Origin: Selaginella moellendorffii
Taxonomy: Eukaryota > Streptophyta > Lycopodiopsida > Selaginellales > Selaginellaceae
DNA length: 64,000 bases
NCBI RefSeq assembly: GCF_000143415.4
Contig: NW_003314274.1
Coordinates: 438,806-502,805 of the forward strand
Direction: 5' to 3'
In this document: positions 1 to 10,236 of the stretch, in pieces
Layout of the letters: each line of letters starts with the position of its first letter
Numbering within the stretch: the stretch's first letter is position 1
Notes under the pieces: generated by a model
The model's input: only the letters and a program-made list of their open reading frames with translations
Databases searched by the model: none
Told to the model about the DNA's origin: nothing
Program-made: the position numbers and the translations under genes

Positions 1-151
1 GAGTTACTTGAGTTTGGATTTATTCAGCCAAGTAAATCTCCGTTTGGTGCTCCGGTCTTGCTTGTGAAGAAGAAGGACGGTTCAATGCGGATGTGTATTG
101 ACTACCGTGCTTTAAACAAGAAGACAGTGAAGGACAAGATGCCGATGCCAC
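1..151 (+). pseudogene. Ty3/gypsy reverse transcriptase fragment, left piece (family B, copy B1)
   Basis: The frame reads the start of a Ty3/gypsy [17 protein letters not shown], then [12 protein letters not shown], then DKMPMP. It matches 16753-16902 almost base for base. In that paralogue the next residues are [10 protein letters not shown], which here appear only after 15322. This is therefore the left piece of one RT gene interrupted by a 15-kb insertion. The upstream part of the gene lies outside the window. Confidence 0.93.
147..151. repeat. Target site duplication GCCAC, left copy
   Basis: GCCAC occurs once at this place in the intact paralogue (near 16900-16905). Here it occurs at 147-151 and again at 15322-15326, bracketing an insertion that starts TGTAAG and ends CTTACA. 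Five bases is the usual Ty3/gypsy target duplication. Confidence 0.9.
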
Positions 152-749
152 TGTAAGCCACAAATTTTTCCTTTCCAATTTGCCAGCTTACCTCGTCTAT
201 CCGACCAACTCTGCCTTGGCTTGTGCTAAGTTCCTTCGCCAAGGTTCTCGCCTATGGTACTAGCTCCTATTTGGTCCTACTTGGTTTCAGCTACTCACTG
301 CACGAGCAACGGAGTGTTAGCCATCCATCTACGGATTCCCAAATCTCTCCCAATCCCCCTCCCCGGGTTAGACTGGACTTAAGGTTCGGCTACACTCCCC
401 GCAGGCACAAGCAGCCAAGCACACCAAGCCTCCAGGTTCCTAACACCCCTTGGTACCACAAGACTTGATCATGGGACCCTCTAAATCCCAAGTCTTGGGT
501 GCAGCACTTGCTTCGGGACGTCGGGGCGAAACACCGTGGCCTAACGGCCCGGCATGGGTACCTCTACCCCCCCTCTTCCATCCCGAAGGGAAGGCCCAAG
601 CCCCCGGAAGGGCGAGGACCAATGAGCCACAAGGTACTCAAGTGGGGCACCACTCCACCTGAGCCGGGAGCACCGCAGTCGGTTTCCCTTTCGGGAGTGG
701 GAGCTGCTCTTGAGCACTTCCTTGGATGGCCCCTCCGGCATGAGCCAAG
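152..749 (-). repeat. Family A LTR, 3' half, inverted
   Basis: Begins TGTAAGCCACAAATTTTTCC, the complement of the LTR 3' end, and follows the minus-strand LTR at 14162-14757 up to GGCATGAGCCAAG. There it stops abruptly and the forward LTR starts at 750. It corresponds to the LTR part missing from the truncated forward 3' LTR at 7222-7800. Confidence 0.85.
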
Positions 750-830
750 TGTAAGGAACCGACTCCCCGAGATGTCGTAGGCTAAAGGATCCCCAAAAGC
801 TTGACCGAAATGACAAAGAGTTCATCGGAT

Positions 831-1110
831 GGGACCAAGTCGAGGATCGAGTCCAAGACCGACTCTAGGACCGAGTTCGAGATAGAGTCCGGAATCGAGT
901 CCGAGACCAACTCGGGAACCGAGTTCGAGTCCGAGTTCGAGACCGAGTTCGAGACGGAGTCCGAGATCCGAAATCGGGTCCGAGACCGAGTCCGAGGTCG
1001 AGTCCGAGGTCGGGTCCGAGATCAGGTCCGAGATCGAGTCCGAGATCGAGTCCGAGACCGAATCCGAAGTCGGATCCGAAATCGGGTCCGAGATTGAGCC
1101 AGAGACTAAG
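831..1110 (+). repeat. GAGNNC hexamer tandem array inside the LTR
   Basis: About 45 degenerate units of GAGNNC (GAGTCC, GAGATC, GAGACC, GAGTTC). The array is open in several frames on both strands, giving Arg-Asp-Arg-Val or Ser-Asp repeats; these are shadows, not genes. The same array occurs at about 7303-7570 (+), 8580-8855 (-) and 14965-15240 (-), and in decayed form at 36290-36650 and 38165-38415. Confidence 0.9.
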
Positions 1111-1173
1111 TCCAAATACTAATACGGGTCAAGGGGTGAAAGCCCAAAGCGTGCTCTCCCGGGGGGGGGGGGG

Positions 1174-1273
1174 NNNNNNNNNNNNNNNNNNNNNNNNNNN
1201 NNNNNNNNNNNNNNNNNNNNNNNNNNNNNNNNNNNNNNNNNNNNNNNNNNNNNNNNNNNNNNNNNNNNNNNNN
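1174..1273. other. Assembly gap, exactly 100 N
   Basis: One hundred N directly after a run of 13 G (1161-1173). A round number suggests a placeholder rather than a measured gap. The break lies at the poly-G tract present in every family A LTR here. Confidence 0.98.
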
Positions 1274-1994
1274 AAAGTATAGTAGGGATAGTGAGGTCCA
1301 GGAACCAGTTTTGAAGGGACTCTCCAGTTGGGCTTCCAAACCAACTTGAGGTTGAGACTGGGACCAAGGACCTTGGGTGGGAGTGAGCATGGACTTGGCT
1401 GGTGCCGGAGGGGCCATCCAAGGAAGTGCTCAAGAGCAGCTCCCACTCCCGAAAGGGAAACCGACTGCGGTGCTCTCGGCTCAGGTGGAGTGGTGCCCCA
1501 CTTGAGTACCTTGTGGCTCATTGGTCCTTGCCCTTCCGGGGGCTTGGACCTTCCCTTCGGGATGGAAGAGGGGGGGTAGAGGTACCCATACCGGGCCGTT
1601 AGGCCACGGTGTTTCGCCCCGACGTCCCGAAGCAAGTGCTGCACCCAAGACTTGGGATTTAGAGGGTCCCATGATCAAGTCTTGTGGTACCAAGGGGTGT
1701 TAGGGATCTGGAGGCTTGGTGTGCTTGGCTGCTTGTGCCTGCGGGGAGTGTAGCCGAACCTTAAGTCCAGTCTAACCCGGGGAGGGGGATTGGGAGAGAT
1801 GTGGGAATCCGTAGATGGATGGCTAACACTCCGTTGCTCGTGCAGTGAGTAGCTGAAACCAAGTAGGACCAAGTAGGAGCTGGTACCATAGGCGAGAACC
1901 TTGGCGAGGGAACTTAGCACAAGCCAAGGCAGAGTTGGTCGGATAGACGAGGTAAGCTGGCAAATTGGAAAGGAAAAATTTGTGGCTTACAATT

Positions 1995-2007
1995 TGGTAT
2001 CGGAGCC
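1995..2007 (+). other. Primer binding site, initiator tRNA-Met type
   Basis: TGGTATCGGAGCC begins 3 bases after the LTR end. It matches the plant iMet tRNA 3' end complement (TGGTATCAGAGCC) with one change. Confidence 0.85.
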
Positions 2008-2050
2008 TCTTCCTCAGTTCTAGCGAATGATAGAGGCAGATTGCTGGGAG

Positions 2051-3285
2051 ATGGCAAGGGCAGGACGTAAGCGAACCCAGGCGGAGACGGAACCTCCTCC
2101 AGAGCTAGAGCATCCGGTCGAACAAGAGGCTATGGATGAGGAATCGTTGCATGAGGAGGACTCCAGTGAGGCAACTTCCAAACAGGAGTCCGGTGGTGAG
2201 GTTCGGTCGTCCAAGGCTCGATTGGACGTTCTAGAAGGACAATTGGCACAGACCAATGCCCTGCTAGAGACTCTCGTACGCAAGCTAAAGCGTGATGAGA
2301 AGCGAAAGAAAAAGCGAAAGACTGCGGATGCTGGCAGTGCAGAAGGTGCAGACCCTTCGGCAGGGACTGAGGCAAAACCAGACAAGGTCGAACAGACCGA
2401 AGTGGAATCAGTCCCCCAGGCAGTTCCCAAGTACAAACCGAAGCCCCCACCGGTCTTCAAGGGAGTGAACGACTATAAGGTGGTGGAGGATTGGTTTTAC
2501 GATATGGAGGACTACTTCCGAGCGTTGCGATTACCGAGCTCGGAGAAGGTCCCATGTGCAAAACCATACTTGGCAGATAACGCCAAATCTTGGTGGAGAA
2601 CAACGGAGGCCAACGAAGGACCGGTGGCCACTTGGGAAATGATGAAGGTGAGGATCCGCGCAACTTACGTTCCTCCGAATGCTACTCTGCACCTAAGGGA
2701 CGAGCTGAGTAGGCTGAAGCAGACCGGAACCATTCAGGAGTATGTGAATGGGTTTATGGCAAAGAGGATACTTGTCACGAACATGGGGGATATGGATGCG
2801 TTCCATGCCTTCATATCAGGTTTGCAAACCTGGGCTCGCAGCGAAGTAATGCGGTGGAACCCGACCAACTACAAGGAAGCGTTGGATGCGGCCATCAAGG
2901 TGCATTTCAACGATAACCTGCGAAAAGGGAACACGACGGGGTTGGGATCCACGTTTAGCAAAAAGGAGCCAAACCAAGGGGAACGTTTAGCAGAGGGAAA
3001 TTCAAGAGGAGTTTCTCTAAGAATGAGTCCTCAGGGTTCCGGAAAGGCAAATCCGGTGGCCAGCGAGCGAGTACGTGGGGGAGTCAAGCGAAAAGAGACA
3101 AACCCACGGATAAGAAGGTCAAGTCGTATAGCAGCGTGGGAAACAACGTATGCTACAACTGCGGTGAAGCGGGACACTTCTCGAGGGAATGTCCCTACCC
3201 GAAGAAGGCCAGAGCCAATATGGCCATCAAATCAGGTGAAGTCCAAACGGAGGTATGTGATCCAGTCCCTAACTCAAAGTTACTC
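2051..3285 (+). pseudogene. gag of family A chromovirus (forward copy), frameshifted
   Basis: Encodes a gag polyprotein beginning MARAGRKRTQ. It has a charged, Lys-rich N-terminal third, a capsid-like region (EDWFYDMEDYF, then SWWRTTEAN) and a CCHC zinc knuckle CYNCGEAGHFSREC (3151-3192). The start at 2051 is used because the ATG at 2027 is absent from the sister copy. Around 2960 the reading AGCAAAAAGGAGCC has two more bases than the reverse copy (AGCAAAGGGGCC), shifting the frame. The zinc knuckle is then read in the frame that continues into the protease. The reverse copy lacks this frameshift, so the damage arose after the copies separated. Confidence 0.9.
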
Positions 3286-5920
3286 ATTACACGAGCAACT
3301 TTGGTAGAGAGTCGTTCGCGACATCTACTAGCCCTCCGAGGGAAGCTCGGAGGTAGCTTTGTTAAAATCCTTATTGACACGGGTGCTTCGGATAATTTTG
3401 TGGCTGCAGACATAGTCCGGCAAGCCGGACTAACGGTGCAGCGGCTAGGCGAACCAAGGACTATAGAGTTTGTTCAAGGTAGCCAAAGCACCGATGAGGT
3501 ACTTCGACAAGCGAGAGTCGAAGTGGGGACTTGGAAGGTGGACATGGATTTCACCGTGTTGGACATGGCGGGATTTGACGTGATCTTCGGAATGGACTGG
3601 TTCAATCGATTTGTGGTAGCCCTGCATGGACAAGGTAGAAACCTTGTGGTACTGGCGAATGCCCAAGGAAGAAGATCTAGGGTGGAAGCCCAAGATCTAA
3701 AGGTAGGGCAAAGCAAGGCCAAAGATTCTTGCTTAAATCTGGTGTCCACGAGAGGACAACTCACTAAAGGAACTAAGGTGGCCTTTTTGTGCTTACTCTC
3801 GGTGAAGAGTGACAAAAAGACAGGAATGGAAGAAGTACCTTTAGTGATCTAGCGGGTGTTGGACCAATTCCAGGATACCATGCCGGAGGAGCTACCGGCG
3901 GGGCTACCCCCAACACGACCGATAGAACATAAGATTGAGCTGGTCAAGGGTGCTGAGGCAGTGGTTCGTCCCCCTTATCGTTTGAACAAAAAAGAACTCA
4001 AGGAGCTCAAGTGCCAACTAGAGGAGTTGGTGGACAAAGGGTATGTTAGGTTGAGCAAGTCGCCGTATGGGGCGCCGGTGTTATTTGTGAAAAAGAAAGA
4101 TGGATCTATGCGCATGTGCATAGACTACCGGTTGCTCAACAAGTATACAAAGAAGAACACTTTGCCAAGAATTGAGGACCTGTTCGATAGGTTGGGAAAG
4201 GCAAAATACTTCTCGAGGATTGACCTAAGGTCAGGATACTACCAGATCAGGGTAGCCGAGGAAGATGTCGAGAAGACAACCTGTCGAACGAGGTATGGGA
4301 GCTTTGAGTTTCTGGTGATGCCCTTCGGGCTATGTAATGCGCCGGCAACGTTTTCGGCGCTAATGAACCACATCTTTGTACCCTATCTGGATCACTTTGT
4401 GGTCGTCTATATCGACGACATCCTGATCTATAGCGAGACGCTAAAGGAGCATGCCGAACACTTGGCGAAGGTGTTTGAGAAACTAAGGGAACATAAGCTA
4501 TATGCTAAAGAGAGCAAATGTGACTTTGCTCAACAAGAGGTAAAGTTTCTCGGGCATGTGGTGGGCCAGGACGGGCTCAAGGTGGACCCGGAGAAGGTCC
4601 AAGCGATCCAGGAATGGGAGCGACCATCCAATGTACACGAGTTGAGGGCATTCCTGGGGCTATGCAACTACTATCGAAAGTTTATCAGACACTATTTGAG
4701 AGTAGCCCTGCCCTTAACGGACCAAACAGGAAAAGGGAAGATGGTGTGGATAGCGGAATGCGAGGCGGCATTCGTCCACCTCAAGGGGAAGTTGAGGAAG
4801 GCTCCCGTATTGGCATTACCAGACTTTGGTAAGGACTTTGAGGTAGAAACGGATGCTTCGGACTTTGCGTTGGGCGCAGTTTTGAAGCAAGACAACCATC
4901 CAGTAGCGTTCTTCTCGAAGAAGCTGGACAAGGCTCAACGGAAGTGGCCTGCCCACGAGAAGGAATTGTTTGCGGTGGTCAAGGCGCTCAAGGAGTGGCG
5001 ACACTACCTTGGGAGACACTTCAAGGTTTACACGGACAATGTGGCAACGAAACACTTCTTGTCACAGCCCAACCTAAGAGGGAAACAAGGTCGGTGGGCC
5101 AATGCCTTGGCCGAGTTTGATTGCGAAATTTTGTACAAGCCTGGGAAGAGCAACATCATGGCGGATGCGCTAAGTCGAAAAGCGAGCTTGAGGTTGGCAA
5201 TATCCAGCGCAATAGCAACCTTCTGGGACGATGTACGGACAGCATATGAGAACAATGGTCTAGCACAGGAAGTGTTGCTGAGGAATCTAGAGGCGCGGGA
5301 AGCTCACCAGAGAGGTGAGCTGCCAACGGAAGAGAAAACGGGCAATGCGGAACGCAACGGACTCATTTATTACAAGCAAACGAGGGTGTATGTTCCAGAA
5401 GGGGAACTAAGGAAGGTGGCCTTAGAAGAGTGTCATGACGGACCTCTTGCGGGACACGGTGGAGTGCCCAAGACGATGGGCTTACTCAAAAGGAAGTACC
5501 ATTGGCCAGATATGGCTAAGGACGTCCAAGACTATGTAAAGACATGTCCAACATGTCAGTAGGTAAAAGCCGTGACTAAGGCTAGTGGGGGCTTGTTGCA
5601 AAGCATCCCAATTCCAGATCGCCCATGGAAATGTCTTACGATGGACTTCATCACGGGACTCCCCCCAAGCGAGGGGTTTGATGCGATATTCGTGGTGGTG
5701 GACCGATTTTCGAAAATGGCACACTTCATACCCACCACAACGGAGGTGGATGCGGAAGGTGTGGCAAAGCTGTTCTTCGAACAAGTGGTTCGAGTGCGGG
5801 GAAGACCGGAAGAGATCATCTCAGATCGAGATAAGATCTTCACCAGTAGGTTCTGGAGGACTCTCCTGGAATAGTATCGCACCAAGTTGAAATTCAGCAC
5901 AGCCTATCACCCACAGACAG

Positions 5921-5966
5921 GTATGGGGTATTGAGTCAAGTTGTTGGCACTAACACTTCTTGACAG
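5921..5966 (+). other. Spliceosomal-type intron in integrase (46 nt)
   Basis: CCACAGACAG|GTATGG ... TTCTTGACAG|ACGGACAAAC. Removal gives HPQTDGQTERVNR, the expected IN sequence. A consensus branch site CACTAAC lies at 5948-5954, 12 nt before the acceptor. The same 46 nt occur at 10191-10236 in the reverse copy with one change. Confidence 0.75.
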
Positions 5967-6384
5967 ACGGACAAACGGAAAGGGTGAATAGGCAGCTGGA
6001 GGATTATTTGCGATGCTATGTCTCGGGAGACCAGACCGATTGGGTAAGTCATTTGGGACTTGCAGAAATGTGTTATAACAACTCACCACATTCGAGTATC
6101 GGGGTGAGTCCATGGGAAGTCATCAATGGGCGAGCTATTGAAGGTCCTGTGGAACTCGGCGTGGCCGAGTATCATGGAGAGTTGCCCGCAGTGGAGGCAT
6201 TCACGGCGGAAAGACTCAGCATTTGGAATCTAGTGAGGGATTCCTTGGAACGGGCTCAACAAAGGCAAACCAAATACGTGAACCAAAAGCACCAGGATGT
6301 AGAGTTCCAAGCTGGGGAGAAGGTGTGGCTGAACACCAAGAACCTCAGACTACCAAGTGGGATCAGCCAAAAGTTGACCCAAAG

Positions 6385-6436
6385 GTAAAGATGCATGTAT
6401 TCCTGTAAATGAATTGATCTTGAGTTCCTTAAGCAG
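6385..6436 (+). other. Spliceosomal-type intron before the chromodomain (52 nt)
   Basis: ACCCAAAG|GTAAAG ... CTTAAGCAG|GTTCGCGGGG. Removal joins QKLTQ to RFAGPYEIEA, the conserved gypsy arrangement. The copy at 9721-9772 is the same on the minus strand. Confidence 0.75.
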
Positions 6437-6888
6437 GTTCGCGGGGCCTTACGAGATTGAGGCACGAATCGGTAAAGTGGCTTACCGACTCCGACTTCCT
6501 CGAGAGATGGGGAAGATGCACCCAGTGTTCCACGTGAACTTACTCAAGCCGTACTTTGAGGATCCGCTTCGCAAGGACCAAGTGAGACCTTTACCTGAGG
6601 TTATCCAAGGGGAAGAGGAATACGAAGTCGAGGCCATCCTCAATGCGCGCAAGAGCAAGCGACAAGGACGCGAGGTGAGAGAGTTCCATGTGAAGTGGAA
6701 ACGATTTCCACACTGCGAAGCAACATGGGAACCGGAGGAGAACCTAGCGAACGCGCGAGATCTAGTGGAGGGATTTCTGCAAGGGAGAACTCTATGTACT
6801 TATGCAAAATTCAATTAAAAATATCAATTTGCAAAGTTGAGCAAGTGGCATATGTTGGGACCCAAAGGCGCGCCAAAGGTAAGCTAAT

Positions 6889-7030
6889 TAGCATGGGTTG
6901 GATAGATCGACCAGGCATAGGGCACTACGCCCGACTCCCCGTGGGGATGTCGAATCCGTAGACGTATTCTACGGAGGTTGGGTTCGAGTCCTAACCCCCT
7001 AGTAAAGCAAGGCTGGGTTCAAGTCCCGAC
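6889..7030 (+). other. Class II tRNA-like module upstream of the polypurine tract
   Basis: TTAGCATGGGTTGG (6889-6901) resembles a tRNA D-arm/A-box. A hairpin with arms TCCGTA (6955-6960) and TACGGA (6970-6975) sits where a long variable arm would be. GGTTGGG-TTCGAGT-CCTAACC (6976-6996) is a T-arm with B-box GGTTCGAGTCC. A second B-box-like GGTTCAAGTCC follows near 7016. No proper acceptor stem was found, so this is tRNA-derived or tRNA-like, not a functional tRNA gene. Confidence 0.45.
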
Positions 7031-7208
7031 CCCATACTAGAGCGTGGTGAGGTGAGGAGTATAGGGACACCTATATTCCGTTGTCATGGGCTCTTGGCCG
7101 GGGAGGCTAACTTAGGCACACCGCTAAGTGGGGGGATGCCCCCGGAGACATGGTCAACAAGTCGTAGGATAAAACGAGACGTTCGATGTGGGCATCGAAC
7201 TTCTTCTA

Positions 7209-7221
7209 TGGGTGGTGGAGT
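7209..7221 (+). other. Polypurine tract of family A (forward copy)
   Basis: ATGGGTGGTGGAGT lies directly before the 3' LTR start TGTAAGGAACC at 7222. It is G-rich but not pure. The reverse copy has the same sequence before 8935. Confidence 0.6.
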
Positions 7222-7800
7222 TGTAAGGAACCGACTCCCCGAGATGTCATAGGCTAAAGGATCCCCAAAAGCTTGACTGAAATGACAAAGAGTTCATCGG
7301 ATGGGACCAAGTCAAGGATCGAGTCCAAGACCGACTCTAGGACCGAGGTCGAGATAGAGTCCGGAATCGAGTCCGAGACCGACTCGGGGACCGAGTTCGA
7401 GTCCGAGTTCAAGACCGAGTTCGAGACGGAGTCCGAGATCCGAAATGGGGTCCGAGACCGAGTCCGAGGTTGAGTCCGAGGTCGGGTCCGAGATCGGGTC
7501 CGAGATCGAGTCCGAGATCGAGTCCGAGACCGAATCCGAAGTCGGATCCGAAATCGGGTCCGAGATCAAGCCAGAGACTAAGTCCAAATACTAATACGGG
7601 TCAAGGCGTGAAAGCCCAAAGCGTGCGTCTCCCGGGGGGGGGGGGGGGGGGGGGGCCCCCCCCGGGTTTCCAAAAATAAAGTAGGGAAAGGGGGGTCCCG
7701 GAACCCTTTTTGAAGGGCCTCCCCAGTGGGGTTTCCAAACCCCTTTGAGGTTGAAACCGGGACCGAGGGGCCTTGGGGGGGAGGGAGCAGGGACTTGGAC
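7222..7800 (+). repeat. Family A 3' LTR (forward copy), truncated
   Basis: Matches the forward LTR from its start through the hexamer tract and the block after the N gap, then ends near 7800 in GCAGGGACTTGGA. The region 7632-7800 is poor quality, with long G and C runs and base changes against all other copies. The last 590 bp or so of the LTR are missing. Confidence 0.8.
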
Positions 7801-8935
7801 TTTCAATTTGGCGGCTTACCCCCTTTTTCCAAACAAATTTGCCTTGGGTTGGGCAAAGTTCCCCCCCCAAGGTTCCCCCCAATGGAACCACCCCCTACTT
7901 GGTCCTACTTGGTTTCAGCTACTCACTGCACGAGCAACAGAGTGTTAGCCATCCATCTACGGATTCCCACATCTCTCCCAATCCCCCTCCCCGGGTTAGA
8001 CTAGACTTAAGGTTCGGCTACACTCCCCGTAGGCACAAGCAGCCAAGCACACCAAGCCTCCAGATCCCTAACACCCCTTGGTACCACAAGACTTGATCAT
8101 GGGACCCTCTAAATCCCAAGTCTTGGGTGTAGCACTTGCTTCGGGACGTCGGGGCGAAACACCGTGGCCTAACGGCCCGGTATGGGTACCTCTACCCCCC
8201 CTCTTCCATCCCGAAGGGAAGGTCTAAGCCCCAGGAAGGGTGAGGACCAATGAGCCACAAGGTACTCAAGTGGGGCACCACTCCACCTGAGCCGGGAGCA
8301 CCGCAGTCGGTTTCCCTTTCGGGAGTGGGAGCTGCTCTTGAGCACTTCCTTGGATGGCCCCTCCGGCACCAGCCAAGTCCATGCTCACTCCCACCCAAGG
8401 CCCCTTGGTCCCAGTCTCAACCTCAAGTCGGTTTGGAAGCCCAACTGGAGAGTCCCTTCAAAACTGGTTCCTGGACCTCACTATCCCTACTATACTTTTG
8501 GAACCCCCTGCAGCCCCCCCCCTGGGAGACGCACGCTTTGGGCTTTCACCCCTTGACCCGTATTAGTATTTGGACTTAGTCTCTGGCTCGATCTCGGACC
8601 CGATTTCGGATCCGACTTCGGATTCGGTCTCGGACTCGATCTCGGACTCGATCTCGGACCCGATCTCGGACCCGACCTCGGACTCAACCTCGGACTCGGT
8701 CTCGGACCTGATTTCGGATCTCGGACTCCGTCTCGAACTCGGTCTCGAACTCGGACTCGAACTCGGTTCCCGAGTCGGTCTCGGACTCGATTCCGGACTC
8801 TATCTCGAACTCGGTCCTAGAGTCGGTCTTGGACTCGATCCTCGACTTGGTCCCATCCGATGAACTCTTTGTCATTTCAGTCAAGCTTTTGGGGATCCTT
8901 TAGCCTACAACATCTCGGGGAGTCGGTTCCTTACA
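7801..8935 (-). repeat. Family A 3' LTR of the reverse copy
   Basis: On the minus strand it starts TGTAAGGAACC at 8935 and runs through hexamer tract and body. Bases 7801-7890 are a garbled version of the normal LTR end (compare 14170-14280). The terminal CTTACA itself is lost at the joint with the forward LTR. Confidence 0.8.
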
Positions 8936-9124
8936 ACTCCACCACCCATAGAAGAAGTTCGATGCCCACATCGAACGTCTCGTTTTATCCTACGACTTGT
9001 TGACCATGTCTCCGGGGGCATCCCCCCACTTAGCGGTATGCCTAAGTTAGCCTCCCCAGCCAAGATCCCATGACAACGAAATATAGGTGTCCCTATACTC
9101 CTCACCTCACCATGCCCTAGTATG

Positions 9125-9275
9125 GGGTCGGGACTTGAACCCAGCCTTGCTTTACTAGGGGGTTGGGACTCGAACCCAACCTCCGTAGAATACGTCTACG
9201 GATTCGACATCCCCACGGGGAGTCGGGCGTAGTGCCCTATGCCTGGTCGATCTATCCAACCCATGCTAATTAGCT
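9125..9275 (-). other. Class II tRNA-like module (reverse copy)
   Basis: Mirror of 6889-7030. Here the T-arm stem is perfect over 7 bp: GGTTGGG (complement of 9175-9181), loop TTCGAGT, CCCAACC (complement of 9161-9167). The neighbouring variable-arm hairpin and the D-arm-like segment (near 9260) are also kept. Confidence 0.45.
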
Positions 9276-9720
9276 TACCTTTGGCGCGCCTTCGGGTCCC
9301 AACATATGCCACTTGCTCAACTTTGCAAATTGATATTTTTAATTGAATTTTGCATAAGTACATAGAGTTCTGCCTTGCAGAAATTCCTCCACTAGATCTC
9401 GCGCGTTCACTAGGTTCTCCTTCGGTTCCCATGTTGCTTCGCAGTGTGGGAATCCTTTCCACTTCACATGGAACTCTCTCACCTTGCGTCCTTGTCGCTT
9501 GCTCTTGCGCGCATTGAGGATGGCCTCGACTTCGTATTCCTCTTCCCCTTGGATAACCTCAGGTAAAAGTCTCACTTGGTCCTTGCGAAGCGGATCCTCA
9601 AAGTACGGCTTGAGTAAGTTCACATGGAACACTGGGTGCATCTTCCCCATCTCTCGAGGAAGTTGGAGTCGGTAAGCCACTTTACCAATTCGTGCCTCAA
9701 TCTCGTAAGGCCCCGCGAAC

Positions 9721-9772
9721 CTGCTTAAGGAACTCAAGATCAATTCATTTACAGGAATACATGCATCTTTAC
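9721..9772 (-). other. Spliceosomal-type intron before chromodomain, reverse copy
   Basis: Minus-strand equivalent of 6385-6436, with the same GTAAAG donor and AAGCAG acceptor and the same length. Confidence 0.72.
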
Positions 9773-10190
9773 CTTTGGGTCAACTTTCGGCTGATCCCAC
9801 TTGGTAGTCTGAGGTTCTTGGTGTTCAGCCACACCTTCTCCCCAGCTTGGAACTCTACATCCCGACGCTTCTGGTTCGCGTATTTGGTTTGCCTTTGTTG
9901 AGCCCGTTCCAAGGAATCTCTCACTAGATTCCAAATGCTGAGTCTTTCCGCCGTGAATGCCTCCACTGCAGGCAACTCTCCATGATACTCGGCCACGCCG
10001 AGTTCCACAGGACCTTCAATAGCTCGCCCATTGATGACTTCCCATGGACTCACCCCGATACTCGAATGTGGTGAGTTGTTATAACACATTTCCGCAAGTC
10101 CCAAATGACTTACCCAATCGGTCTGGTCTCCCGAGACATAGCATCGTAAATAATCCTCCAGCTGCCTATTCACCCTTTCCGTTTGTCCGT

Positions 10191-10236
10191 CTGTCAAGAA
10201 GTGTTAGTGCCAACAACTTGACTTAATACCCCATAC
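10191..10236 (-). other. Spliceosomal-type intron in integrase, reverse copy
   Basis: Minus-strand equivalent of 5921-5966. Donor GTATGG, branch site CACTAAC and acceptor TTGACAG are all kept. One internal base differs. Confidence 0.72.

Larger units (their letters stand above)
750..1991 (+). repeat. Family A 5' LTR (forward copy)
   Basis: Runs from TGTAAGGAACC to GTGGCTTACA (6-bp terminal inverted repeat TGTAAG/CTTACA) and is followed by a tRNA-Met type primer site. It contains a GAGNNC hexamer tract (about 831-1110), then GGGTGAAAGCCCAAAGCGTG, a poly-G run and the N gap. The complete minus-strand LTR at 14162-15321 is 1160 bp. Confidence 0.9.
3286..6818 (+). pseudogene. pol of family A chromovirus (forward copy): PR-RT-RNase H-IN-chromodomain
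   Basis: Domains in order: aspartic protease with LIDTGASDNF (Asp codon at 3376); RT with [10 protein letters not shown] (YIDD at 4408-4419); RNase H with [19 protein letters not shown] and ADALSR; IN zinc finger HDGPLAGH...CPTC; IN core with TMDFITGLP, ISDRDKIF and TDGQTERVNR; C-terminal chromodomain (FHVKWKRFPHCEATWEPEE, about 6600-6780), the hallmark of chromoviruses. The frame is stopped by TAG at 3850, 5560 and 5872, each where Gln (CAG) fits. It is also interrupted by two intron-like inserts (5921-5966, 6385-6436) whose removal restores the IN frame. All catalytic residues are otherwise present. Confidence 0.92.

Noticed and set aside
801-1115. Arg-Asp or Ser-Asp repeat proteins over the LTR hexamer array
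   Set aside because: They are translations of the GAGNNC repeat in different frames and recur in every LTR copy. No gene signals.
1129-1644. 171-codon frame running through the N gap
   Set aside because: It consists of LTR sequence plus unknown bases. Equivalent frames appear in the other LTRs.
7601-7900. Frames and long poly-G/poly-C around 7630-7900 as novel sequence
   Set aside because: The stretch aligns to the normal LTR with many homopolymer-type errors. Low assembly quality is the better reading.
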